Shown here: piece after piece, positions 55,983 to 62,998 of the stretch
How positions within the stretch are numbered: position 1 is the first letter of the stretch
Layout of the letters: every line of letters starts with the position of its first letter
Assembly (NCBI RefSeq): GCF_012516315.1
Contig: NZ_CP051185.1
Coordinates: forward strand, 5,957,363-6,021,362
Direction of reading: 5' to 3'
Source: Limnospira fusiformis SAG 85.79
GTDB taxonomy: Bacteria; Cyanobacteriota; Cyanobacteriia; Cyanobacteriales; Microcoleaceae
DNA: 64,000 nucleotides
The notes under the pieces: generated by a model
What the model saw: the letters and a program-made list of their open reading frames with translations, nothing else
The model's database searches: none
What the model was told of the DNA's origin: nothing
Position numbers and translations under genes: made by a program

Positions 55983-56473
55983 TTGTCATTAGTGATACAT
56001 CAGTAATCACTAACCTGGCGGCAATTCACCACCTAAAACTTCTGTCTCAACTTTACCATCAAGTGACTATTCCTGAATCTGTGTATCGGGAACTCGTTGA
56101 TATTGACCCTCCCGTACCCGGAACTCTGGAAGTTCAAGGTGCAGCCTGGTTAAAAGTCAGAGCATTAGTTAACCGTAGTGTGGTTGAACAGCTTCAAAAT
56201 GAGGTAAGGTTAGATCCGGGAGAGGCAGAGGCGATCGCTCTTGCCATAGAGCTTCAGGCAGATTTGTTGTTGATTGATGAGCGTCGGGGTCGAGCGGAGG
56301 CTGACCGTTTAGGCATCAAGATTACTGGATTGCTAGGCATTCTGGTTGAAGCCAAGCAGAAAAATTTAATTACTGCGGTCAAACCTCTGATGGATGCTCT
56401 GATTGCTACGTCAGAGTTTAGAGTATCTTCGGCTTTATACAACCAGATTTTGAATATGGTCAATGAAACTTAA
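55979..56473 (+). CDS. DUF3368 PIN-like toxin partner
   Basis: 164 residues from a GTG that overlaps the UPF0175 stop (GTGA). PIN-type acidic residues are in VISDTSVITNLAAIHHLKLL, LDPGEAEAIALAIE and LLLIDERRGRAEADRLGI. DUF3368 proteins are predicted PIN-domain ribonucleases paired with UPF0175. The complete pair looks intact. Target RNA unknown. Confidence 0.87.
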   Translation: MIVISDTSVITNLAAIHHLKLLSQLYHQVTIPESVYRELVDIDPPVPGTLEVQGAAWLKVRALVNRSVVEQLQNEVRLDPGEAEAIALAIELQADLLLIDERRGRAEADRLGIKITGLLGILVEAKQKNLITAVKPLMDALIATSEFRVSSALYNQILNMVNET

Positions 56474-56533
56474 TCGATATCTGATCAACCCCGTTTCTGC
56501 CATAACCTTTGCCTCCTCACCCAAATCTGCCTC

Positions 56534-56735
56534 AGAAACCCCCTTTCTCAACCCCTCAACCCATCCCCCGCCGCAACTTTCTAGTAGTTGGCTGGTGCGA
56601 TCGCTTTACACAACACAGTCGGACTCTAGTAGGTTGGCTGGTGCGATCGCGAAACCCAACACAGTCGGCTAGGCTGGGAGTGGTTAAGTTTTGGTGGAGT
56701 TTCCTGGGTTCACATAACCTACTCCTGGTGCTATA
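56534..56735. repeat. Mosaic repeat block C2
   Basis: Starts with GAAACCCCCTTTCTCAACCC and CATCCCCCGCCGCAACTTTC, the same leader that opens block C3 at about 57586, then three HIP1 modules as in C1. The shared leader indicates that a larger segment, not only the short modules, was duplicated. Confidence 0.85.
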
Positions 56736-56761
56736 ATTAGCTTAAATGGCTCAACAAAACC

Positions 56762-56977
56762 ATGAATACAACTCAACTACGCGAAAAAGTCGCCAGCCAA
56801 CTCAACAACCTCTCACCGGAAAGACTTGCCCTCGTTAGTGAGTTTCTCGACTCCCTAGAAACCTCCGAACCTACTCAATCCTCTGGCTGGCAAAAATTGC
56901 CCCCGCTAAAACCAGGGAAAACCGCCACAGATTTACTCAAAGTTGCCGGAACTTGGCAGGGGGTATATGGCGGATAA
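56762..56977 (+). CDS. Orphan antitoxin-like protein, probably C-terminally truncated
   Basis: 71 residues. The helical start (TTQLREKVASQLNNLSPERL, ALVSEFLDSL) and the tail KTATDLLKVAGTWQG resemble small cyanobacterial antitoxins that precede PIN toxins, where the tail usually continues with an acidic segment. Here it ends VYGG, and no toxin gene follows. The sequence after the stop has no PIN pattern. It is probably the remaining half of a broken toxin-antitoxin pair. Confidence 0.55.
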   Translation: MNTTQLREKVASQLNNLSPERLALVSEFLDSLETSEPTQSSGWQKLPPLKPGKTATDLLKVAGTWQGVYGG

Positions 56978-57044
56978 GTCGGCGAAAAAATCCGAAAACA
57001 TCAGAGCATCAGCATCCAGCATAGGCTCTGTTGGGACAAAAGCA

Positions 57045-57263
57045 TCAAACCACCTCAAGTGTTTTCGGTTGAGGAATGACCTCACCTTCCGCCTGCCAAG
57101 CTGCTAGATACATTTCAATCACTTCTTCCCCATTGCGGATTGCCTCTTCCCGAGTTTTTCCGTGAGTACAAGGCATCACGACCTGCTCAGAAAACTCGGG
57201 AATGGTGACTAGGAAAAGCTCATCTTCATCAGACCATTGAACAATCATGCTGTATCGACTCAT
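57045..57263 (-). CDS. hicB: HicB family antitoxin
   Basis: 72 residues. The HicB partial RNase-H-like pattern is present: SMIVQWSDEDELFLVTIPEF, CTHGKTREEAIRNGEEVIEM and YLAAWQAEGEVIPQPK. It lacks a separate DNA-binding domain, as in the shorter HicB type. Overlaps hicA by 4 bases and is second in the operon, which is the order hicA-hicB. Confidence 0.92.
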   Translation of the reverse strand: MSRYSMIVQWSDEDELFLVTIPEFSEQVVMPCTHGKTREEAIRNGEEVIEMYLAAWQAEGEVIPQPKTLEVV

Positions 57264-57484
57264 GAATCTTCCTCCTCTCTCAACCCTTCCAGTTCAGTTA
57301 GCAGTTTTTCCAGTTGTTTTTCTAGGTAACGGGGCACATCATCTCCATCCTGACCTGAAATGGTCAGGGTTTTTCCAATCAGAGGATGTCGCCAACGCTC
57401 ATGGCTGCCCTTACCGCGCTTAGGCAAGTAAACAAAGCCATACTGTGCAATTTGAGCTTTCAACTCTCGAATCTTCCGGGGCAT
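57260..57484 (-). CDS. hicA: HicA family mRNA interferase toxin
   Basis: 74 residues with the dsRNA-binding-like fold pattern. The catalytic His lies in GFVYLPKRGKGSHERWRHP, followed by KTLTISGQDGDDVPRYLEKQ. HicA toxins cleave mRNA. Promoter must lie in 57485-57580. The pair sits between repeat blocks C2 and C3 and looks intact, unlike the decayed hicBA at 59304-59599. Confidence 0.92.
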   Translation of the reverse strand: MPRKIRELKAQIAQYGFVYLPKRGKGSHERWRHPLIGKTLTISGQDGDDVPRYLEKQLEKLLTELEGLREEEDS

Positions 57485-57581
57485 TAGTATGATTTAGGCA
57501 TTTTGGTCTAGTTTATCACTTTTTCCGTTTTCATAAAGATAACTCAACTATGTGGGGTTTCCTGCTACTAATTCGGCAACT

Positions 57582-58548
57582 CAGAAACCCCCTTTCTCAA
57601 CCCATCAACCCATCCCCCGCCGCAACTTTCTAGTAGTTGGCTGGTGCGATCGCTTTACACAACACAGTCGGACTCTAGTAGGTTGGGTGGAGCGATCGCG
57701 AAACCCAACACAGTCGGCTAGGCTGGGAGCGCGATCGCTTTACACAACAGACTCGGACTCTAGTAGGTTGGGTGGAGCGATCGCGAAACCCAACACAGTC
57801 GGCTAGGCTGGGAGCGCGATCGCTTTACACAACAGACTCGGACTCTAGTAGGTTGGGTGGAGCGATCGCGAAACCCAACACAGTCGGCTAGGGCTGGCGA
57901 TCGCTTTACACAACAGACTCGGACTCTAGTAGGTTGGGTGGAGCGATCGCGAAACCCAACACAGTCGGCTAGGCTGGGAGCGCGATCGCTTTACACAACA
58001 GACTCGGACTCTAGTAGGTTGGGTGGAGCGATCGCGAAACCCAACACAGTCGGCTAGGCTGGGAGCGCGATCGCTTTACACAACAGACTCGGACTCTAGT
58101 AGGTTGGGTGGAGCGATCGCGAAACCCAACACAGTCGGCTAGGCTGGGAGTGGTTAAGTTTTGGTCGGGTTTCCTGGGTTCACATAACCTACTCCTGGTG
58201 CGATCGCTTTACACAACAGACTCGGACTCTAGTAGGTTGGGTGGAGCGATCGCGAAACCCAACACAGTCGGCTAGGCTGGGAGTGGTTAAGTTTTGGTCG
58301 GGTTTCCTGGGTTCACATAACCTACTCCTGGTGCGATCGCTTTACACAACACAGTCGGACTCTAGTAGGTTGGCTGGTGCGATCGCGAAACCCAACACAG
58401 TCGGCTAGGCTGGGGGTAATTAAGTTTTTGTCAGGTTTCCTGGGTTCATATAACCTACTGATTTGTTGGGTTTACGGAGTTCACCCAACCTACTCCTGGT
58501 GCGATCGCTTTACACAACACAGTCGGCTAGGCTGGGAGCGCGATCGCT
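57582..58548. repeat. Mosaic repeat block C3 with ~85-bp tandem units
   Basis: About 960 bases. After the leader shared with C2 there are about five tandem units of ~82-86 bp. Each joins GGAGCGATCGCGAAACCCAA, CACAGTCGGCTAGGCTGGGA, GCGCGATCGCTTTACACAAC and AGACTCGGACTCTAGTAGGT. Then come larger units with GTGGTTAAGTTTTGGTCGGG. It ends at GCGCGATCGCTTCGTTTCAC. Two HIP1 sites occur per tandem unit. No gene. Confidence 0.9.
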
Positions 58549-58642
58549 TCGTTTCACGCTCTTACCATCGAGCTTAATCCAGATTTGCTAAACTTGAGTT
58601 GCTACCATCAAACCTCAAATCTTTCAATAATCGCTAACCATT

Positions 58643-58888
58643 ATGACCTTCCAACAATTGCAAAAACAAGTCTTAGATTTACCTCTAGGCGATCGCTGGG
58701 CATTGCTCAAACTCCTGGTGGAATCTTTGCAGCCAACTCCGCTGCCTTTTCCAGAGGCAACACCCACACTAGAAAGCACCCCTGGAGACGAAGACAATTC
58801 CCTGGAGCAATACTATGGCTGTATTGACGATGAAACATTTATCCGCCATCCCCAACCCGAACAAGGCGATCGCCAACCGATTATATGA
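58643..58888 (+). CDS. Antitoxin-like protein paired with VapC
   Basis: 81 residues. The start MTFQQLQKQVLDLPLGDRWA and LLKLLVESLQ are typical of small cyanobacterial antitoxins. The C-terminal part is acidic (GDEDNSLEQYYGCIDDETFI) and probably wraps the toxin. Its end overlaps the vapC start by 4 bases. I cannot assign it to a named antitoxin family with certainty. Confidence 0.7.
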   Translation: MTFQQLQKQVLDLPLGDRWALLKLLVESLQPTPLPFPEATPTLESTPGDEDNSLEQYYGCIDDETFIRHPQPEQGDRQPII

Positions 58889-59289
58889 GATTTTTGCTGG
58901 ATACAAATAGCTGCATTATCTATTTACGCGGCAAGAACTTAGCTCTGAAGAAGAGATTGGAGTTTTATCGCAAAGAAGTTGCTGTGTGTTCAGTCGTCAA
59001 AGCAGAGCTTTTTTACGGTTCTATGAAAAGTGCCAATCCCGAAAAAAATCTCAGGTTACAGACAGAATTTCTCTCGCAATTTATCTCTCTTCCCTTTGAT
59101 GATGTGGCGGCAAATTTATTTGGCATAATCCGATCGCAATTGGAATTTAAGGGGACTCCTATCGGGTCTTATGACTTACAAATTGCGGCGATCGCCCTGG
59201 CACATCATCTCACCCTAGTAACCCACAATGTCCGTGAATTTAGTCGAGTAGAGGGTTTACAGTGGGAAGATTGGGAGCCAGAGACATAG
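58885..59289 (+). CDS. vapC: VapC-type PIN-domain ribonuclease toxin
   Basis: 134 residues. PIN acidic residues are in MRFLLDTNSCIIYLRG, CSVVKAELFYGSMKS and GSYDLQIAAIALAHHLTLVT, with VTHNVREFSRVEGLQWEDW at the end. This is the classical VapC pattern, with length close to the usual 130. Coupled to the antitoxin upstream. Known VapCs cleave tRNA or rRNA; the target here is unknown. Confidence 0.92.
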   Translation: MRFLLDTNSCIIYLRGKNLALKKRLEFYRKEVAVCSVVKAELFYGSMKSANPEKNLRLQTEFLSQFISLPFDDVAANLFGIIRSQLEFKGTPIGSYDLQIAAIALAHHLTLVTHNVREFSRVEGLQWEDWEPET

Positions 59290-59303
59290 CGTTTCTTGCC
59301 CCC

Positions 59304-59405
59304 CTAACCGATCGTATAGAGATGATGGCTGCCTGTGATTCGTTTTAGCTGCCAACCCTGTTGTTCCACAATTTTACAGAGTGCTTTACCAGAAATCGAT
59401 TTCAT
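59304..59405 (-). pseudogene. hicA: Truncated hicA
   Basis: A 33-codon frame, MKSISGKALCKIVEQQGWQL and KRITGSHHLYTIG, then TAG. It matches the start of the other HicA subfamily (MKSISGKELCKIL...GSHHIY) through the catalytic-His region. The normal C-terminal ~25-30 residues are missing. Its ATG overlaps the hicB remnant stop, as in an intact hicBA operon. Confidence 0.75.
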
Positions 59406-59599
59406 AAAGATAACTCAATGAACTGTTTTTCTGGGGTGACTTCCTGTTGTTCACTCGCCACTTCCAGCCAAAGAAAGAACTGCATCTGCAAGCATTTCTA
59501 ACAACTCTTCATAGCTCGATGCCCAGGTGTGACAATTGGGAAGGGCGGGTACTGAACCTGGACTTCATCTTCTGGCCAAATCATTGCTTTAATCTTCAT
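59402..59599 (-). pseudogene. hicB: Frameshifted hicB
   Basis: A HicB-like protein can be read only across three frames: MKIKAMIWPEDEVQV, then SVPALPNCHTWASSYEELLE with MLADAV, and finally WLEVASEQQEVTPEKQFIEL with SL before the stop. At least two indels break the gene. The order hicB then hicA differs from the intact hicA-hicB pair at 57045-57484, so this is a different lineage of the module, now dead. Confidence 0.75.
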
Positions 59600-59672
59600 C
59601 GTTTGTCTCTAATGGCTATCTAATCAGGATTTTAGCCGATCTGTTAACACCTCACTCAGCAACCCACAGCCT

Positions 59673-59734
59673 AGAAACCGGGTTGCTGCGAACCGCACCT
59701 TTTTCCCGAAGCTGATTAGAGAAATCCGGTTTCT
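59673..59734. repeat. AGAAACCGGGTT / AATCCGGTTTCT inverted repeat
   Basis: AGAAACCGGGTT at about 59673-59684 faces AATCCGGTTTCT at about 59723-59734, 11 of 12 complementary. It lies just past the stop of the WD40 gene on the minus strand, where it may terminate transcription. It is related to the 12-bp inverted repeat at 14078-14135. Confidence 0.55.
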
Positions 59735-61929
59735 CACACCCCCTCCAACCGCAGAAAATGCACCACCCCCGCCTCATCCCCCGCCGCCACCGTTACCCCA
59801 TCCGGTGCGATCGCACAGGAAGACATCGCAGCCTCCCCGGTAAAGGTGGCTAACTCTTTCCCCGTCTCCAAATCCCACAGTTTCAGGGTTTTATCCCAGG
59901 ATGCCGAGACCGCTCGTTTCCCGTCCGGGGTAATGGCTACTGCTAGTACCGAGCTACTATGCCCGGTGAGGGTAGCCAGTTCCGTCCCGGTCTCCAAATC
60001 CCACAGTTTCAGGGTTCTATCCCCCGATGCCGAGACGGCTCGTTTCCCGTCGGGGGCGATCGCTACTGCATTTACCCAGCTACTATGCCCGGTGAGGGTA
60101 GCCAGTTCCGTCCCGGTCTCCAAATCCCACAGTTTCAGGGTTTTATCATCCGATGCCGAGACCGCTCGTTTCCCGTCGGGGGCGATCGCTACTGCCCATA
60201 CCGAGCCACTATGCCCGGTGAGGGTAGCCAGTTCCGTCCCGGTCTCCAAATCCCACAGTTTCAGGGTTTCATCCTCCGATGCCGAGACCGCTCGTTTCCC
60301 GTCGGGGGCGATCGCTACTGCCCATACCGAGCCACTATGCCCGGTGAGGGTAGCCAGTTCCGTCCCGGTCTCCAAATCCCACAGTTTCAGGGTTTCATCC
60401 TCCGATGCCGAGACGGCTCGTTTCCCGTCCGGGGCGATCGCTACTGCCCATACCGAGCCACTATGCCCGGTGAGGGTAGCCAGTTCCGTCCCCGTCTCCA
60501 AATCCCACTGTTTCAGGGTGTTATCAAAGGATGCCGAGACCGCTCGTTTCCCGTCCGGGGCGATCGCTACTGCATTTACCCAGCTACTATGCCCGGTGAG
60601 GGTAGCCAGTTCCGTCCCCGTCTCCAAATCCCACAGTTTCAGGGTTCTATCCCAGGATGCCGAGACCGCTCGTTTCCCGTCGGGGGCGATCGCTACTGCC
60701 CATACCAAGCTACTATGCCCGGTGAGGGTAGCCAGTTCCGTCCCCGTCTCCAAATCCCACAGTTTCAGGGTTTTATAGGATGCCGAGACGGCTCGTTTCC
60801 CGTCGGGGGCGATCGCTACTGCTAGTACCGGGAGACTATGCCCGGTGAGGGTAGCCAGTTCCGTCCCCGTCTCCAAATCCCACAGTTTCAGGGTTTCATC
60901 CCTGGATGCCGAGACCGCTAGGAACCCGTCCGGGGCGATCGCTACTCCTCTTACCCAGCTACTATGCCCGGTGAGGGTAGCCAGTTCCGTCCCCGTCTCC
61001 AAATCCCACAGTTTCAGGGTGTTATCCCCCGATGCCGAGACCGCTCGTTTCCCGTCCGGGGCGATCGCTACTCCTCTTACCCAGCTACTATGCCCGGTGA
61101 GGGTAGCCAGTTCCGTCCCCGTCTCCAAATCCCACAGTTTCAGGGTTTTATCCTCCGATGCCGAGACCGCTCGTTTCCCGTCCGGGGTGATCGCTACTGC
61201 TGTTACCCAGCTACTATGCCCGGTGAGGGTAGCCAGTTCCCTCCCCGTCTCCAAATCCCACAGTTTCAGGGTGTCATCAAACGATGCCGAGACCGCTCGT
61301 TTCCCGTCGGGGGCGATCGCTACTGCTAGTACCGAGCTACTATGCCCGGTGAGGGTAGCCAGTTCCGTCCCGGTCTCCAAATCCCACAGTTTCAGGGTGT
61401 TATCCGAGGATGCCGAGACGGCTCGTTTCCCGTCGGGGGCGATCGCTACTGCATATACCCAGCCACTATGCCCGGTGAGGGTGCGAATTAGTGGCCCGCC
61501 GGGAGGGGTGAGATTAGCTGTGAGGGGACGAAACCAGGGTTTTTTCTGGGCTTGTTTTGCCTGTTCCAATAAAGCCACAATTTCTGGATTCTCAAAGGAC
61601 AGCAACCGCCCCAGAAGTTGCCCCGCCAGTTGGGTTGTATCCGAGGCTAAAACATGAGCCGATAGCCGCAACGTCCCGGCGATTAATTGCAGGGTTTCCG
61701 TCTGTTCCGGGTTCAGCAAGACATCCGAACTCATCGCCAAATCGTAATCTTCTATTAACGCTTGCACCCCGCACTCCGCCAGTTTTGCCTGCATAAAGTC
61801 AAAATCCGTCAGCAATTGGTGCAGCCGTGCAGTTTGGGAGGCACGCCACAAACTTCCGGGCAAGGTTTCTAACAGCCACCGTCCGTCTTCTCTCGGTATT
61901 TTAGCTAATCGGTCTTTGAGTTCACCCAT
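59734..61929 (-). CDS. WD40-repeat protein, C-terminal part of a STAND-type protein
   Basis: 731 residues. The first ~150 are helical (ARLHQLLTDFDFMQAKLAEC, LIAGTLRLSAHVLASDTTQL) and resemble the region joining NTPase and propeller in STAND (NB-ARC/NACHT-like) proteins. Then come 14 WD40 blades of 41-42 residues with nearly identical text (TLTGHSSWVNAVAIAPDGKR, AVSASGDRTLKLWDLETGTE), enough for two seven-bladed propellers; the last blade is divergent. Blade 5 has FLAV for KRAV and blade 6 lacks one residue. No NTPase domain precedes it. Instead a remnant of the upstream part lies at 62013-62273, so the gene is probably 5' truncated, though this ORF itself is open. Confidence 0.8.
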   Translation of the reverse strand: MGELKDRLAKIPREDGRWLLETLPGSLWRASQTARLHQLLTDFDFMQAKLAECGVQALIEDYDLAMSSDVLLNPEQTETLQLIAGTLRLSAHVLASDTTQLAGQLLGRLLSFENPEIVALLEQAKQAQKKPWFRPLTANLTPPGGPLIRTLTGHSGWVYAVAIAPDGKRAVSASSDNTLKLWDLETGTELATLTGHSSSVLAVAIAPDGKRAVSASFDDTLKLWDLETGRELATLTGHSSWVTAVAITPDGKRAVSASEDKTLKLWDLETGTELATLTGHSSWVRGVAIAPDGKRAVSASGDNTLKLWDLETGTELATLTGHSSWVRGVAIAPDGFLAVSASRDETLKLWDLETGTELATLTGHSLPVLAVAIAPDGKRAVSASYKTLKLWDLETGTELATLTGHSSLVWAVAIAPDGKRAVSASWDRTLKLWDLETGTELATLTGHSSWVNAVAIAPDGKRAVSASFDNTLKQWDLETGTELATLTGHSGSVWAVAIAPDGKRAVSASEDETLKLWDLETGTELATLTGHSGSVWAVAIAPDGKRAVSASEDETLKLWDLETGTELATLTGHSGSVWAVAIAPDGKRAVSASDDKTLKLWDLETGTELATLTGHSSWVNAVAIAPDGKRAVSASGDRTLKLWDLETGTELATLTGHSSSVLAVAITPDGKRAVSASWDKTLKLWDLETGKELATFTGEAAMSSCAIAPDGVTVAAGDEAGVVHFLRLEGV

Positions 61930-62012
61930 TGTTCAACTTAGGACTGGTAAGGTTAACCAAGGTTAGAGGAATTATCCCCCCAACTTCTGGAAAAAAGACG
62001 AGCTTTTTGGGG

Positions 62013-62273
62013 TTAATCCTGACCATAAAGCATTTCCCATGATTTATCCGCAATTTGCTCTTGTATCGGTGCCACCCAAGATTCAACCTCCTCCACGATA
62101 TCCTGACGATAGAGGAAATCGTTAAAGCTCTTGTGGTAAATACTGTACAGTGGTTTTTCACCCGGTTTCCTTTGAATGCGGAGAAACTGCGACCACTCAT
62201 CGAGTATCCCCTGCACCGTCAGCGAAATTTCTCCCGCCAATTGCGACAGTAACCGACAAGAAATCGGCTTAGT
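62013..62273 (-). pseudogene. STAND/NTPase-protein fragment cut by repeats
   Basis: In-frame text CRLLSQLAGEISLTVQGILD and EWSQFLRIQ, then LYSIYHKSFNDFLYRQDIVE, is typical of the segment that follows the NTPase in cyanobacterial STAND proteins with WD40 tails. The frame begins abruptly at block C4 (stop codon at 62274-62276) and ends about 80 bases before the WD40 ORF. It is probably the same gene, separated from the WD40 part by a disrupted 83-base stretch. The NTPase and effector domains are gone. Confidence 0.65.
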
Positions 62274-62275
62274 TT

Positions 62276-62815
62276 ATAGTAAGTTGGCAGGTGCGATCGC
62301 TTTACACAACAGACTCGGACTCTAGTAGGTTGGGTGGAGCGATCGCGAAACCCAACACAGTCGGCTAGGCTGGGGGTGATTAAGTTTTTGTGGGGTTTCC
62401 TGGGTTCACATAACCTACTCCTGGTGCGATCGCTTTACACAACACAGTCGGACTCTAGTAGGTTGGCTGGTGCGATCGCTTTACACAACACACTCGGACT
62501 CTAGTAGGTTGGCTGGTGCGATCGCTTTACACAACACAGTCGGACTCTAGTAGGTTGGCTGGTGCGATCGCTTTACACAAAACATTCGGACTCTAGTAGG
62601 TTGGCTGGTGCGATCGCTTTACACAACACAGTCGGATTCTAGTAGGTTGGCTGGTGCGATCGCTTTACACAAAACAGTCGGACTCTAGTAGGTTGGCAGG
62701 TGCGATCGCTTTACACAAAACATTCGGCTAGGCTGGGGGTAATTAAGTTTTTGTGGAGTTTACGGAGTTCACATAACCTACTCCTGGTGCGATCGCTCTG
62801 GGTTCATATAACCTT
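62276..62815. repeat. Mosaic repeat block C4 with 46-bp tandem units
   Basis: About 540 bases. About eight 46-bp units (GGTGCGATCGCTTTACACAA, CACAGTCGGACTCTAGTAGG, TTGGCT) follow one longer module with GGAGCGATCGCGAAACCCAA. It directly replaces the 5' part of the STAND-type gene at 62273. Copies differ by single bases (CACAGTC, CACACTC, AACATTC). No gene. Confidence 0.9.
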
Positions 62816-62857
62816 GGCTATAGTGAATTTAAGCGTAATTATTCAAGGGGAAATTGT

Positions 62858-62968
62858 ATGACCGGAAAACCACTAGAAATCGAGGGAATTTGGGAAGAAA
62901 TTGTCAGCCATTCCGATGCCTTAGCAGGATGCCAAGTGCGGGTGACAGTTCTGCTCTATAAAACTTAA
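62858..62968 (+). CDS. 36-residue antitoxin-like fragment
   Basis: A good ribosome site (AGGGGAAA) precedes ATG. The protein is MTGKPLEIEGIWEEIVSHSD, then ALAGCQVRVTVLLYKT. It resembles the N-terminal half of small cyanobacterial proteins that act as antitoxin partners (EIEGTWEEI... followed by VRLTVL). The normal C-terminal half is missing, and a tnpB follows on the opposite strand, so it may have been cut by insertion of that element. Low confidence on function. Confidence 0.4.
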   Translation: MTGKPLEIEGIWEEIVSHSDALAGCQVRVTVLLYKT

Positions 62969-62998
62969 ACAAAACCGGACATAGCCGGATATTGATGT

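Noticed and set aside
54929..58577. Short plus-strand ORFs of the VERSRNPTQSARLG type
   Set aside because: They are translations of the mosaic repeats, occur wherever the repeats occur, and lack ribosome sites.
59846..61657. Long plus-strand open frames of 270-310 codons opposite the WD40 gene
   Set aside because: They repeat the same peptide (VASSVPVSKSHSFRVL-like) with the period of the WD40 blades. They are antisense shadows of a repetitive gene with no independent start signals.
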